From NCBI RefSeq assembly GCF_016802725.1, contig NC_052667.1, forward strand, positions 25,070,346-25,134,345: a DNA stretch of 64,000 bases. The letters run 5' to 3'. Below the pieces are notes generated by a model. It was not told where the DNA came from. It worked only from the letters and a program-made list of their open reading frames with translations, and did no database searches. The number at the start of each line of letters is the position of its first letter. The stretch's first letter is position 1. A program made the position numbers and the translations under genes. The DNA is from Solenopsis invicta. Taxonomy: Eukaryota; Arthropoda; Insecta; Hymenoptera; Formicidae. Below, piece by piece: positions 13,460 through 26,739 of the stretch.

Positions 13460-14303
13460 CTCCCCGTCGTCAGCCGGTGCGGCTAGATCATTTCCATCTA
13501 CGTGACAGCAGCCACGCGAATCGCGACCGCCTGGAACTGCACGATTATAATGCGGGCACGATCCGTTTAATCGAGAACGCTGTGACGCAGCAATATTTCC
13601 CAACGACATTAGCCCCGCAACTCGCACGTGCGTTGAGCAGGCACTTATCGCCCAACCACATTTAACGTTAACTTTCCCGACGATTATCGGCGCGGTCCAA
13701 CGTCTAACGGGAAATACGTCAGCGCTACATTTATTCTCGCGCATCGCGGAAGGAAAGCGAATTGCCTGTATCTCGTTTTGCGGAAAAGCGCTTTCAACAC
13801 GCCCAGCAGTTCGGAAGAGGATTTATGATAGTAATCTTCTTTTTCAAGTTGTGAAATCCAAAGTGCATCACTCTAATTCATATGACTGCGATATATCATA
13901 TGCGGCGGATGAGATAAATACTGACATTTGAGCGCGGAAAAGCGCTTCGGCGGGGAAATTTTTCATCGCCTTTATTCGATTGCACTCCTCACGTTGCGAC
14001 GTTACACATTACCGTTATAGAAACACGGAGAGCCGTGTTGAGCCAAAAAAAAAAAAAAAACCGTTGCAGTTACCACAATTCAATTTATAATCGTTTTTGC
14101 TACCGATTATATATGTTTATAATTGTTTTAACCAAGCAAATTGTAACTTTTAGTTTTTATCGCTACGTAAACAAATTGTCAAATTAAATCGTTACATTTA
14201 TTTTATAATTGAATTTACTTTGTTGTATACAAAATTTTATTTTTGTCATCTATATAAAAATGTTACTAATGGGATAATTTCAAATGTATTACATATTAAT
14301 GTA

Positions 14304-14770
14304 CACTGAGAAAAAGATGCTTAAACATTTATTTGTGGGATGTAAATTTAATTCATTAAAATAAATCTTTATTTAAATACGAAATAAAATTTTACTTCTA
14401 ACAAATAAACCAATTAGTAAGAAAAATGAAATAGAATATATTTCGTTATTACAATCAATTTTTTCATAACTAATAAATATCGAAAAAAACGTCACAAATA
14501 ATATTTGCTTCGCAAATAAAGTATCTAAATGTTTTATTACATTGAGGAAAAAAAAGTCGAAATATTTGCAAACAAATATTATTTGTGACGTTTCTTCGAT
14601 ATTTAATAGTCATAAAAAATATATCTCACACAGTATATTTCATTTTTCTTACTAATTAGTTTATTAAGCATTACAATTTTATTTTATCTTGTGTATTTAA
14701 ATTTGAAGATTTATGTGAGTGAAATAAATTTATATCCCACAAATAAATTTTTAATTTCTTTCTCTCAGTG
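14304..14770. mobile_element. CACTGAGAAAAA foldback, 467 bp
   Basis: Starts CACTGAGAAAAAGA and ends TTTCTCTCAGTG, flanked by TA (14302-14303, 14771-14772). The arms pair over most of their length, including AAATAATATTTGC and GCAAACAAATATTATTTGTG near the centre. Confidence 0.65.
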
Positions 14771-14968
14771 TATACTATAATATTTGAAATTATCACAATT
14801 TAGCAACATTTTTTCACAGTTTGTAAAATTATAAATCCAAGATTATTATTACTATTATGACAGTAATAACTGTAAAACTAGAGCTCCTAATTATTTCATC
14901 ATTCAATTAAAGTTACAAATACCAAGCGCTTTCTCCCACATTGTAGAAAAAACGTTAAATTTATAAAA

Positions 14969-15135
14969 ATTTATTTGTGAGATATAAATTTATTTCACTG
15001 AAACGGATATTTAAACACGGTGAAATAAAATTCTATTCATAACATATACATATACCCATTAATACGAAAAATGAGATATATTTCGCAGAAATATGTTTCA
15101 TTGCAATTAAAATTTTTTACAATTAATAAATATCA
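14969..15135. repeat. Half copy of the 14304-14770 foldback
   Basis: Follows the left arm of the neighbouring foldback in the same order (ATTTATTTGTGAGATATAAA, then TGAAATAAAATTCTATTC, then ATTAATACGAAAAATGA) but has no second arm. Confidence 0.5.
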
Positions 15136-16388
15136 CAAGGGAAAGAGAATAACATTTGCTTCAAAATATTTCAATTTTCATTTCTCAGCGCAGGGTGCTA
15201 CCGAAATAGGACGTATAAGCTTATTGTTCTCCCAAATAGGCCAAATCGTAATTATGCAAATATACAATGGATTGTCTAGTCCCGCCCGCAAACCCTCGAT
15301 GCCGGATAATCGACCATTTAGGCGATGCATTGATTACACGCAATTATGCCAGTCATGTTTGACGCTTCAGCTACTCTCTAGTCGAGACAAATCGCATTGG
15401 ATTTCCCTTGCAATACCGTCAAGAATTCCGTTTCTTGGCGGAAGAAACTTTTTTCCAGAATGACGGATAACCTACCTCCAGGCTCTTTATGCAAAAGGGG
15501 AAACCGGGTAAAAATGCAAAAAAAAAAAATTGTGCTTCACGGCGCGGTTTTTTCGTCCGGGAAATACACAAGAGAGCGCGCGCGAGCAGCTTTATGTACG
15601 CGTAACGCGATGTGTCACGGTACATAAAACATCTTATCCTCTATCGTGCCCCGGCTGTTCGAGACGTGCCGTGCGTTATAATAGCGATTTATCATAAAGT
15701 TTGAAAATGGCACGCAACGGACGTCCACCACAAAATTATGGACACGGTCGCGCGCGTCACGCACTATATGACACTTCCGCCAACGCGAATAAAATGGATG
15801 AATCTTATGCATATAAATTATCCGGGTCTTTCTAGAGCGAGGTATATGAAACGTAGATTTTTCTCTCGAGTCTTTTTTTTTTTCTTATAAGGAAATATGG
15901 TCCCGCGCAGATACGAAATCCTAAAGTTCAAAAAGTTCACGTGAATAAAATTGAGCGAAAAGATTCGTGAAATATTACGCTGTAATACAAGTCGCGTTTT
16001 CGTGTATGCGCTATTTAAAAAAATTTTTAAGCATATATTTTCAAGTGATGTTGTACACAAGTACGAAAGAGAAGGTGATATTATGGCCTTTGCAGATATT
16101 ACGACTTTGCAGACTATTCGTAATATTTCCGCGATATTTGTTAGGTGACGTGAATTTATAGTGATTATTTATGGAATCATTTGTTTAGTAGCCCGCTGTT
16201 ACGCAATGGCGCTAAAGCTTGCGCACAATAGCCGACATTTGTTACGAGGCATTTTTACTTTTGTGCATTTCGAGACTTTCAAAGTATTATATATTTCAGC
16301 ATTTAATTACATATACTTCTTCATTCTTTTCAAACTTGGACGTGTTGTCACGCGAATTAATATATGTATATTTGAGTATACTTTTGTA

Positions 16389-16632
16389 TACAGAAAAAAA
16401 TTATTATTAAATCAACAATTCATTGTTTCATATATAAGCAAGAATATAAAATCTTCTTGGAAAAATTTATAATTTTAAACAAACATAATTTTGTTTACAT
16501 AAAGAAAATTCTTTTCTTCGCGTAAGCAAATTATGTCTGTTTAAGATTATAAATTCTACCAGGAAAATTTTTTATTCTTGCTTATATATGAAACAATGAA
16601 TTGTTAATTTGATACTATTTTTTCTCCGTGTA
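16389..16632. mobile_element. TACAGAAAAAAA foldback
   Basis: The left end TACAGAAAAAAATT and the right-end complement TACACGGAGAAAAAAT pair. The arms share TTGTTTCATATATAAGCAAG and its complement. Related to 39833-40257. Confidence 0.55.
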
Positions 16633-18365
16633 ATATTTTATTTTGGCTGTACACATTTCGAGTTATGCGAAAGTGAAACAATGGTATGAAATTTGGTTAA
16701 TGTAGCTTCTTAATGCTGATTCCGTAACAGGAATCCTCTTTTTCGGAAATTTTACGTCGACGAAGTTATTTAATAAATTTATATTGCGGTCCTTACCAAT
16801 CTACAGTTCACATTAGATGACAGATTTTCAGTACTGCAGTCTACAATGCGAAAAATTTCGTTTAGGGTTACTGCACCAGTCGATGAACAAATAAAAAATT
16901 GAACTAGTCAATAAACATATAAATAAAATTTTAATATAATTACATTTTTAAATAATAAATGATATTTTAATAAAATGTTTATAAAAATTAGATCATAAAA
17001 AATACAATTAATTCGCAATTTATTATTTCAAAGTCTTATTATTTTAATACTTTCCTAAACGTAGTCATTTACTGGTGATTGTTCAGCGACTGGTGACTCT
17101 ACTAAAATACATTTACGTACATTACATTCCGTGCAATATTTTCTCTGTATTTTAAACGTATTTAATTATAAATATATAATTTACAAAAAAAACTAATTTC
17201 GAAATTTTATTTTTGTGGAGAGAAAACTATTTCAGTTTTTTTCGTTTCATTCTGCAATGTCGTCACAATTTTAAAATAACAAATTAATAAATATTTTATA
17301 ATCTTTAGTCTAGAATCAAATGAACAACACTGACGAATTAAGTTCAACTTTCAATTTAAAATATAAATTATCAACAAAATTATAGTACATGAAGCTGTGC
17401 AAAATGTAAATGGAAGGTCGTATCATCGCTTTCTCTTCTACTCGTGATAAATTCACGTTAACATTCGAGGAAATCATTCTTTATAAAAGCTGCAACAAAA
17501 TTTTTAACGGTAGAATGGAGCAATTTTTAAAACACACAGAAACACACACCTCAAACGCCTTTTTAGTTTACCCCGTCCGTGTCGGTCATTTCCGCTGAAT
17601 CAGCAACGCGGAGATGGAAAACGATTGTAAACTGGATACGCTTACACGCGTGATCCTCGTGCGTGCCAAATTAAACGCGTAACGAAATTACGTTAAATTT
17701 TACAGAACGAGTCAATTTCGTCGCGGGCATGCGCGCGGTTCGCTTGAAAGCGCCTCAAGCGATTTCTTCTATCGTGAATATTTTTGTAATGCACGTATAC
17801 TTACCAGGACGAGCCATGTCTGCGGACACGGAAAAAAGTGATAATAAAATTTTTCAACTCGCATCGCCTCTCGAGAGAGAAACCCATTTAGCAGCAATAT
17901 TTTTAGAGAATGTTGAAAAGTTGCGTTCACATTCTATTTCGTGTTCATTTATTTGTGCGCCAGGCGCAAACTAAGTTCCGCGTGGGAGTTACGTCACGTC
18001 TGAACTTGATGAACTTTACGTAGTCGCGTTTTCTTTCCTCTGGAATACGTAAGTGCGTACTAAAGACGGAGATGTGCACTTACGTATTTCGAACTTTCAG
18101 TTTGACACGCGTAATGGCCGTAATCACGTGTGGATCAATGTCGCGCTTATGTCTCCTTTTCCTATGCCTCTCTCGTCTCGTATAGACTTTTTTCTATTAA
18201 TAATCACAGACGTTGGAGAGAGTGTTTGCTATCGTAGGCCGCGGATATCGCGCCGTCGTTATTAATAGCATTTCCGATTTGCACATGAACGATAAAATAA
18301 AGGTCGGACGCGCCGGGAGACAGAAGCCGCTAGAGTACATTTCCAGTTTACGTAATTTTTCGAAA

Positions 18366-19890
18366 TAGAAAAGAGTTACCGGATTGCGTAACCCACTTAA
18401 ATTATTTTTTCTTTTCATTATATTTTCCATTTGATACGGATTTGTGTGCAAGTAAAAAAATTAACCGGTTGTTGCGTATGGATTCTCTTAAATTGTGATT
18501 GCATTTTTGCACACATCGAATTTATGAATCAAATTAATTGAAAACACAAGAAATCGTTATAACTGATACTTATTTTATTAATAATTTTAAGGATTAGAAA
18601 AGGATCAAATATTTAATATTTATTAAATAACAATATAATAAAAGGGATGTTGAAATGAAGTTGGCTTGAACTTATGTTTGTAATATATTCTTATATATTT
18701 ATTAATCCAAACACAACATTTTTGATACATATAATAATTATATATGAAATGTGTTTATATATAAATATATAATTATATGTAAATGGATGTATAATTATAT
18801 ATAATCGTATATAAATAAATATATATTTATATATATTTATATATAGTTTTATATAAAATTTTTTTCTCTTGGGTTATGTATGTCCATATATAATTATACA
18901 TAATTATATAAAATTATATATATTTTAATACATTTGGTATATACTTCAGGGTTGAGTAAGTTAATACATTTCTTTTAACTAAATTAAGTTAAAGTTAATG
19001 GTTTATAAAATTAATTTAGTTACGTTGAAAACTGCATGAACAAAAAACTAACTAGTTAACTTAGTTACGTTAAGAGTAAATTAATTTGAGTTAAATTAGA
19101 AATTAACTTTGAAACAACATTATTCATATTAAATTAGAAAATCGTAATTTTTTTTAAGTTAAATTGCTTAAAACAATTATAATATGGATCAATAAACAAA
19201 CTTAATATTTTATTTGTAAATTAAGTTTGTATAATATAACAAAGAAATCTTAGTTCTTAAATGGGAATGTATTTTTCTCTTACAATTTATTTCTTATATA
19301 CACATAAATTTTGAACTTGGAAAAAAGGTTAATGAATTAAAGTTAACGTGTTTCAAAAATAACTAGTTAAAGTTAAAAATTAAATCATTAAAAATACTTT
19401 GAGTTAGAAATTATTAACTTTTAACTTTATTAATTAACTTTTAGCTTTTTAATTAGTTACTACCTAACCTTGATAATTATATATAATATTGTAATATATA
19501 AAGAATTTTTCCCGGGAGTTTTATTATTACTTATCAATAATTTATTTATATAGAATTTGTAGCAAAACAATTTAGGAAAATTGTTTTAAATTTTATCAAA
19601 ATAATGCTTTAATCCTTATAATTGCAAATATATAATTGCAATAAATGTAAAATGTTCTACAAAATATCTTTAGTATAAAATTGCATGATTACGTTATTAT
19701 ACGTAAGTTGTAGCTAACTTTTTAAAAATGTTGTTAGCACGTGCAGGATGTAACATCTCTTAAATTTTTGTCTGTACTATCTATTTCTCATTTATTTCAC
19801 ATGTTTGTCACGTAACGTTGCTTATACTAAGTAAAAATATAAAACACTGATGATTTAGGCGACCACTACGCATTCAGCAACTCTCCCCTA
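18366..19890 (+). mobile_element. F1 TIR element, copy 2 (with nested repeats)
   Basis: The left end TAGAAAAGAGTTACCGGATT and the right end GCATTCAGCAACTCTCCCCTA are inverted repeats. The subterminal block (AAGTAAAAATATAAAACACTGATGATTTAGG) sits near the right end. It is enlarged to 1.5 kb by a TATA/ATTA-rich insert (about 18735-18935) and by an F2 copy (18947-19473). No coding capacity is seen. Confidence 0.6.
18947..19473. mobile_element. F2 element copy, nested in F1 copy 2
   Basis: Composed of GTTAA/TTAAC-rich sequence, with ends CAGGGTTGAGTAAGTTAATA and TTAGTTACTACCTAACCTTG that are imperfect inverted repeats. It shares its internal order with 41968-42347 (AGTTACGTTRAAAA, then ACAAAAAACTAACTAG, then CTAGTTAAAGTTAAAAATTA). 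Non-coding. Confidence 0.5.
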
Positions 19891-20556
19891 TCTTGGCACA
19901 TGATCGTTAAAAGTACATAATGGGATGCCGGAGCAACACGTGTCATCTAGCGTATCTGATAATAAAGTTAATACCTCGAAACACATTAGCTGAATTTAGC
20001 GTATTACGCGCCTCGCGAAGTATCTCGTTCCATTTTATCGTTGCGCAACGTCCGTATCATAATTCTTTTGCGATTCAGAGAGCACGCACTCACGCTTGCA
20101 ATTTACCTTGCCAAAAATATACATATTATTTCAGCCGTTAAAAGCGCACGTACTTTTGCTGGATAATTTTATCGCCGGTAATTTTAACTAAAATTTAACT
20201 GAAATTTAATTCAACTGACGCATCAATTTTCTAATTGATTTCGAAAACTCGATTTGATTTACCTACTACTGCGCGTTTTCATCTTATTAGAGGTAATCAG
20301 ATAGATATTATCATGAGAACAAATATTTGACAAATGCACTCGACCGCTGAAAAATGTACCCCACACCTTCCCAGTACTTTCATAAAATAGATACTTTAGT
20401 GATAATGAAGGGCTTATATTCGCGCGCGCACGCGCGAGCGGCCGTAGGACTGGTTGCTCCGGTATAGGTACATCTAGCTGGAAGCAATTTAATCGTCAGC
20501 TGCGCGCGAGTTTCTTTGCTAAGAAAATATTTTGAAAAGCGGCGGAATGCATAACC

Positions 20557-20597
<41 letters not shown>

Positions 20598-22497
20598 GTG
20601 GAATTTTACAAAAAACTAGGTTGCATCTAACGATGCTCCGCGATATTGAATATTTTTGATGCGCGATACCGTATCTTCGATGCTCCGCAGCTGCGATGGT
20701 CGAAAGGTAATTCCGACTAGAAAATATTCGCGCAACGCCGAAGAGAAATTATTATGAATAATAATTATGCAATGCGTTCGGTGCTTTCAGAGTATGTTTA
20801 TTCATGAGGCGTGTCACACAATAGCTTTAGAATGTGATTACGTAACTACAATGTTTTATTCTTTTTTTTTTTTTATTCAAAAATGACATTAATGCACGCG
20901 CGCGAGAATAAATTTAAACAGAATCGTTATTAGACGCTTAAAGCCGCTCTGATCGAAAATCAAGCGCTTCTCTCGCTCATGGTGACATTTTTATCTCATC
21001 AATTCTCTAATTAATATTGTTTAAAAAAAAAAAAAAAAGAAAGTGACATTCGGTCCCAAGATAACACGGTGAAAATTTTCTTCATTAAAAAAATTTATGC
21101 ATTCACTTTTTATGCGTCGCGGTTCGAATTACCAGAATATTCCACGTCGAGTATTAAAAATTCGGCAACGAACGGCCGATGTGCTCTTTCCTTCTGTAAA
21201 ATTCGGCCCGATCGAAACTCGCTGCTAGCGCATTACGGCGACTTTTGTGTTCGCGAACAGCGACAGAGCGTCAACGTCAGTCCTTCAGTCTTTCGGTTTC
21301 GACATACGTCTCGATCTCCGTTGACGCGGGATTGCCGATTTCGGTCGACCTATTTCCACAGTTACGTACACACAGGGCGAAGCGTACGTTACTCACAAAG
21401 AGTATTCCATATTCCGGGGGACACGTGGAAAACTTCCCGTGCATCGGCATACGCGCCGATGCTTACGTAAATATTAAATTGAAGATACGGCGCTCTAGAA
21501 AGAGAGCCGTGTTTGCGCGCATAAACAGCGCCATTCAAGTATTACACGAGAAATCGATCGTTCGGACAAAAGTGACGTTTCCCCGCTTCGCGTCTATCGA
21601 AGCTGCTGCTACCCCTGATAGATCGTATACAGCACACGGGGGAAACTTCGACGCCGATGCGTTTTGCATTGCAGATAATGTGCATCGCACATGCATCCAC
21701 GTTTGCGTGTTGTGTACTTGTGCGAACAGGAATAAAATGGTGAAATATTCGAACGTACGTACGCTTCGCTGAACGATGATGTATCCGAACGCTTGGCGTC
21801 CGGCGATGATTTATGACTTATTAAAATGGTTGGAAAATCAACGACGCTTAAACGCAGTTTTGCGTTAAGTCGCTACAACGTTACGCCGTTGTAATTACCG
21901 CGGTACAAAATTAAATGACATTCATCTATATTGATTAATTGCAGCAACTGATGGCTAAAATAGCCGATTACCCCCGCGGGCTAATTCGCTCTTTTCCTCT
22001 TTTTCCTTTTCGATGTCACATTAAATCGAATGGAAATTAATGCATTATGCTCCGCGTCGTGCTCCGCGGCTATTCACATTATATCACGGTGTATCCCATT
22101 CAAGTATCCCTCGTACAATGTTGAGGCTTTCCGAAGTATAATCAATATCAGTTTCCGTCCAGGCTAATGGCGATTGAAAATCTCGGAGGGATCACTGGCG
22201 GCTGCAATTTATTTCGTGTTTGCCTCGCTTGCTCCTCTCCTGTTCTCCTCACGCTGGAACGCTAACGGAATAAGTTGCAACGCTCCCGTCTGCTCCTTGT
22301 ATTTCTTTTTAACGGTAATCTCCAGCCTCAAGATTTTTCCGTCGATGCTGATTTCTTTTCAGAAAAATCGCTATCGATTTTCACTTGTTCGCGCCGTCGG
22401 CGCGCAGTTTTCTCTTTCCCCTCTGTTTGCCAGTTGAAAGTCGGTCATCTCGCCGTTACCCATCGTCGTTGCCTTTACGACGGGTGCGCCACGTCAC
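19891..22497. other. No gene recognised; CpG-rich block 21.05-22.5 kb
   Basis: Contains overlapping plus-strand ORFs of 133 and 175 codons (21069-21470, 21245-21772) in different frames. Composition, not conservation, seems to explain them: no domain, no convincing splice pairing. Confidence 0.45.
20565..20593 (+). repeat. (GA)n microsatellite
   Basis: An uninterrupted GA run in the CpG-rich stretch at 20.4-20.7 kb. Confidence 0.95.
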
Positions 22498-22985
22498 AAA
22501 GATACAAACATTGCGTAAATTGTTCTATTGTTACGTTTGAGTATTTATGTAAAATTTGAGCACGGTTCTCTTCTGATTTGAAAGTTATTTGATTTTTTTT
22601 CGTTTTCTCCTGATTCTTACGTAAAATCGCATTTTGCAGTACTTATAGGCTTTCATGAGGAAGTAGCATTACGAGTTAACTCTAATTACTTACATATACA
22701 AATAAAGTTCTAATAAATATTTGTACAAAAGTTTATTTAAATCCTCTTACTCGTTTAATAGTTATTTATCTAAGACTGCAGCGAAACATAGTTATTTTAC
22801 GCTGCATAATTACAAGACAAATTATCTGTCATTTTGTTCTTTTCAGCTGATTTTAAGGCCAAAACTCGAGCGTTCGCAATCAAAATTTGTTTGTCATTGG
22901 TTAGGAAAAAAAATAAACCCAGAAAAACCTTCAGTTTTTAAGTTTCGATCATTTTTAGCTCGTATTGTGTAGCCAAAACGTCTTT
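22498..22985 (+). repeat. Direct duplication, copy 1
   Basis: About 490 bp, collinear with 23017-23990: ACAAACATTGCGTAAATTGT, then GAGGAAGTAGCATTACGAGT, then AATAGTTATTTATCTAAGAC, then GTGTAGCCAAAACGTCTTTA. No coding signal. Confidence 0.65.
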
Positions 22986-23283
22986 ATGTAACGTCTTACA
23001 ATATGTGTATTATGTATCAAAAATATAAACATTGCATAAATTGTTCTAGAATTACATTTAAGTATCTGTATACAATTTAAGCACAATTTACCTCTGGTTT
23101 AAAAGTTATTTAATTTTTCTGTTTCCTCTCGATTCTTGCGTAAAATCACATTACATAGTACATTATTTGCAAATTTAATGAGGAAGTAGTATTACGAGTT
23201 AAATGCAATCTAATTATTTACATATATTAGTAAAGCTCTAATAAATATTCATCCAAAGGTTTATTTGAATAAAAATCCTCTTA

Positions 23284-23545
23284 CTTGCAGTGAGAGAAAT
23301 CATTTAGCAAGATCAACTAACGTTTGGTTGAATAGTGATCAAATGAATTTTGTAATTACTGATACCAAAAATTTGCTTACATTTAACAAAACTTTTTGTA
23401 ATTTGTTGCATGAAAATAATTATTTGGTTAAGGCTACAAATTGTTTGGTCAAAACAACTATATATTTAGTAATTGTAACGATAAAATTCATTTGATCACT
23501 ATTCAACCAAACGTTAATTGATTTTACTAAACATTTCTCTCAACG
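23284..23545. mobile_element. TIR element M1 inserted in a duplicated segment
   Basis: TA-flanked (23282-23283, 23546-23547). The ends GCAGTGAGAGAAATCATTTA and TAAACATTTCTCTCAACG pair, and the pairing continues through AACGTTTGGTTGAATAGTGA. The matching site in the first copy of the duplication (near 22745) is empty. Confidence 0.65.
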
Positions 23546-23656
23546 TACGTTTAATAGTTATTTTTTTAAAACTGCAGTGAAACATAGTCATTTTACGCTG
23601 CAGAAAACATTATAAAACAATTTATTTGCTGTTTCATTCTGTGCGGTTAATTTCTG

Positions 23657-23872
23657 CACTGCAAAAAAAACTGATGATAACCATCAAATGTATAGTGAAG
23701 TAGTATCAATTAAATATTTGGTCAATGTAACCAAAAATAATTTTGCTTTTCTGAATTTTTAGCAACTTATATCGGATTTGATAATACTTACTAAATATTA
23801 AAAAAAAAATAAAATTATTTTTGGTTATATTGACAAAACATTTAATTGATGCTATTTCACTACATTTGGGTA
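23657..23872. mobile_element. TIR element M2 inserted in a duplicated segment
   Basis: ACCATCAAATGTATAGTGAA at the left pairs with TTTCACTACATTTGGGTAT at the right. Inner pairing goes on through CAATTAAATATTTGGTCAAT. The first copy of the duplication lacks it. Confidence 0.5.
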
Positions 23873-23990
23873 TTCGCGACTAAAATTTTTGATGGGGGAA
23901 AGAGAAGAAGAAATAAGAAAGGACCTAAGAAACCCGCAATTTTTATAATACGATAACTTTTAGCTGGTCTTGGGTAGCCAGAGCATCCTT

Positions 23991-25372
23991 AAATCAATTG
24001 AAACGATCGCGGGCAGTGTTAAAAGAACAAAATTGTACATATGACCTCGTCATGACGACTTCATCTGTTTTTACATTTTACATTTTTCTCATCGCAGAGT
24101 TTTTATTTCTCCGAAAGTTCCTTCGTCGCACAAATGTCGCGGTCAGCATTAAATTACATGAATCAGTTTTCATTTTTCATTCTCCCCAGCGCGACACTGG
24201 TCACTCGATCGTGTCTCTTCTTCAAATCAAATTCACGTTACCCAGTTTCTTATCTCGTTTAATGATGCGCGAGTGGCTCCTGCGAGGCAACTAACGAGAC
24301 GCCGGCGCATAAATTTCTAACGCCACTGAATTTGAGAGTCAGTCAGAATTCGTTAAGCTCCGCTCTCGCGGCCGTCTTTAATGATGCACGCGGGGATGCC
24401 CCGATTTCATAGATCCCTTTGCCGAAACGGAACGAATTTAAAAGGCATTGACGTTATTTGAATTTCATGTGTATCCGATCGTGGGACACGTGTGACATTT
24501 GCGCGGCGCCGTGTCCCGACGTGCGCGTAAAAGAGAAAAATTCCCGCAGTCCGCATTTTCCCACGGCGTATTTCATATTTTTACACGGGGCCGCGTGTAC
24601 GCTTCACTCCCGTCGGCGTGCTCCGCCGCATTTCGAGATCATAAAATCGGATGCGCATCGTTGTCGGCGGTAAAGACGATTGCCTTTACGGACGTCGGAA
24701 GCATCTCGTCTCCGCTCGCCGAGACATTTTTGCGGACAGCCCGAAAGCGCCGCCCGGGCTGCACAAAGCGAAATAGTTTGAAAATAGGAAAAGGTCGGAT
24801 TACGCTTTATCTCTATATCCAAGCCTGACAAAATCTCAACGAGTATCGGTTGCACGGGAGAAAAGAGGGTGGGAGGGGGAGGAGGGGAGGGGTGAAACTG
24901 AGAATTGGAGGAAACGGCGTTCCCGTTGCCCGATTTCCCGGCGATATCGACTTTGCAAGTTTCTTCCTGCCCACTTTGCTGATCTTTCTCTTTTATTCGA
25001 AGAACGACGACGATGAGACTTCGCTTCTTTCCACTCCGTACAACCTCATAAATCCCGACAAACATCTCCCATTATCAAAAGACGGGAGCCGAGCGCGTCT
25101 TCGAGTGCCGGATGTGTTGCATTCAGCAGCCGTCCGTATGAAAGACGCGCCACCGCGTATTTTTAGTGGGCCGACGATGACACTTTGAAAAATGGTGGTT
25201 GCGGGTATCTTTTAATGATACCTGCGCCGCGCCGCGCCGGGAGAATCGGCAATAGCTGAGCGATACGCGAAACAATACGTGGATTTTCCTGAGAACAATG
25301 GATTCCATGGACGCAACAATGGATGCATAAGATAATGGATGCACTTAATGGGAAACAGTATAATTTAACACT
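23991..25372. other. No gene recognised; CpG-rich block
   Basis: ORFs overlap on both strands (109-153 codons at 24499-25188). Purine-rich GGGAGGGGGAGGAGGGGAGG occurs near 24868-24890. No family is recognised. Confidence 0.45.
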
Positions 25373-26199
25373 TGGGGGTGAGCTAGCGCTTACCACTTGA
25401 TTTACTTTTTATATTTTTCATTTGATACACTGATTAGTGCGCAAATAAATATTAGAAATTGTAGCTCGATGTTGCAGGTACCTACTACAAAAGAAAAATG
25501 TCTAATCATTCACCAATAAATTAATTTATTGTAAGCCTTTTTGCAACCTATTACAAAAAGTACGATTTAATCGGCTAAGTCTGTAAATCTCCTAAGCTTT
25601 TAAAAATCGAATTTATGAATTAGAAGTATAAGGCATTACTAAGTATTTATTTTACTAACGATTTGTAAAAAAAAATCAAATATAATTAATAAATAACAAT
25701 AATGATTAGATAAGGATGTCGAAACCTAACTGGCTTGAATTTATTCTTGCAATTAACAGATTTATATTCATATCAATTATTGATACGTATTATTGTAATA
25801 AAATTTGTGCGTAGTGGTACGATTTAGAAAAATTTTTCTAAACGGTTTTATAAAAATATCGATTTAATCTTCATAATAATTGGAAATACGTATAATAAAT
25901 GTAAACAATTTGATAATAAGCCTTTTTTTACGAAAATGCAAAAATTCGGTATAAAATTGCATGAACATATTGTCATCAGCTAAATAAATTGATCAAGAAT
26001 TAATATTAGCTATCTGCTTCCTGATTATTTAAAGTGTAGTACGTAAAATCAAAATGAAATTTGTTAAATTTTTGTTTATATTACTCATAATTCTTCAATT
26101 TGCTTTACTTTTTTGTCACTAAACGTTGCTATTAAGTAAAAATGTAAAATATTAAAGCTACGATTTAGAAGAAAGCGGAATGCATTCGGCAATTCTCTA
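25373..26199 (+). mobile_element. F1 TIR element, copy 3
   Basis: A diverged copy of 0.83 kb. The left end TTGGGGGTGAGCTAGCGCTT is degraded. The right end ATGCATTCGGCAATTCTCTA is well kept. The internal order matches the other copies: a CATTTGATACACTGATTAGTGCG-like start, then AACGTTGC...AAGTAAAAATGTAAAATATT near the end. It is non-coding. Confidence 0.55.
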
Positions 26200-26739
26200 A
26201 CAATGAGGCGTTTAAAATATGCGAGTGCTCGAGATTTGAGTTTTATCCGAAATGTTCGGATATTCGAATATTTTTAATCCCGCTCTCGCAAAATGCGTTC
26301 AAATATTCAAAGCTTTTCAAACGTGGCGGATGCAATTTCTCATAACACGGACACGTCGAGCGTTTCCGTTCAATTTTGCTCCTTCGCTCGATTTCTATCT
26401 TCAAGTATAGGGGCACGTCAGAAGTTGTTCGGCGACAATTTTACGAAGCCCCGAGAAAAGCCGGCTTGTCCGACGGAGCACGACTTTGCTCAAGCGGGAG
26501 TCGATCCAGCCGCACACACGAAAGTAGTTCGTACATAGTTCGGATTCCTGTAAATTATAACCGCGCCGCAAAAAGCAACTCATGTTTCTGCGGGGATGCC
26601 GATTAATTGCGATTAATAGCGGGATCACGAAGTTGACAGTATTGTAATTAATTACTTTCTAACGATCTACTATCTTCGAAAATTAGGATAAAGAGGAGAA
26701 TAGAAAACGATTTTATAAAGGTTATAGTTGTATGGATTG

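Larger units (their letters stand above)
12768..18365. other. No gene recognised; CpG-rich block 13.0-13.8 kb and repeats
   Basis: Outside the listed foldbacks (14.3-14.8, 15.0-15.1, 16.4-16.6 kb) nothing can be assigned. Frames of 60-130 codons around 15.0-16.5 kb are AT-rich and partly run through repeat sequence. Confidence 0.5.
23017..23990 (+). repeat. Direct duplication, copy 2 (with M1 and M2 inserted)
   Basis: The same order of blocks as 22498-22985 (ATAAACATTGCATAAATTGT; GAGGAAGTAGTATTACGAGT; AATAGTTATTTTTTTAAAAC; GGGTAGCCAGAGCATCCTTA). Its extra length is the two TIR elements. Confidence 0.65.

Noticed and set aside
13210..13744. ORFs across the (GA)n block
   Set aside because: Their length comes from the microsatellite and GC-rich flanks; three frames on two strands are open over the same bases.
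21069..21772. Overlapping ORFs of 133 and 175 codons in a CpG-rich block
   Set aside because: Two frames are open at once, composition is odd (Arg/Ser/Val/Cys-rich), and there is no domain or homologue I recognise. Stop-poor GC-rich sequence explains it.
24604..25065. 153-codon minus-strand ORF
   Set aside because: It runs through a purine-rich tract, overlaps plus-strand ORFs of similar length and has no recognisable motif.
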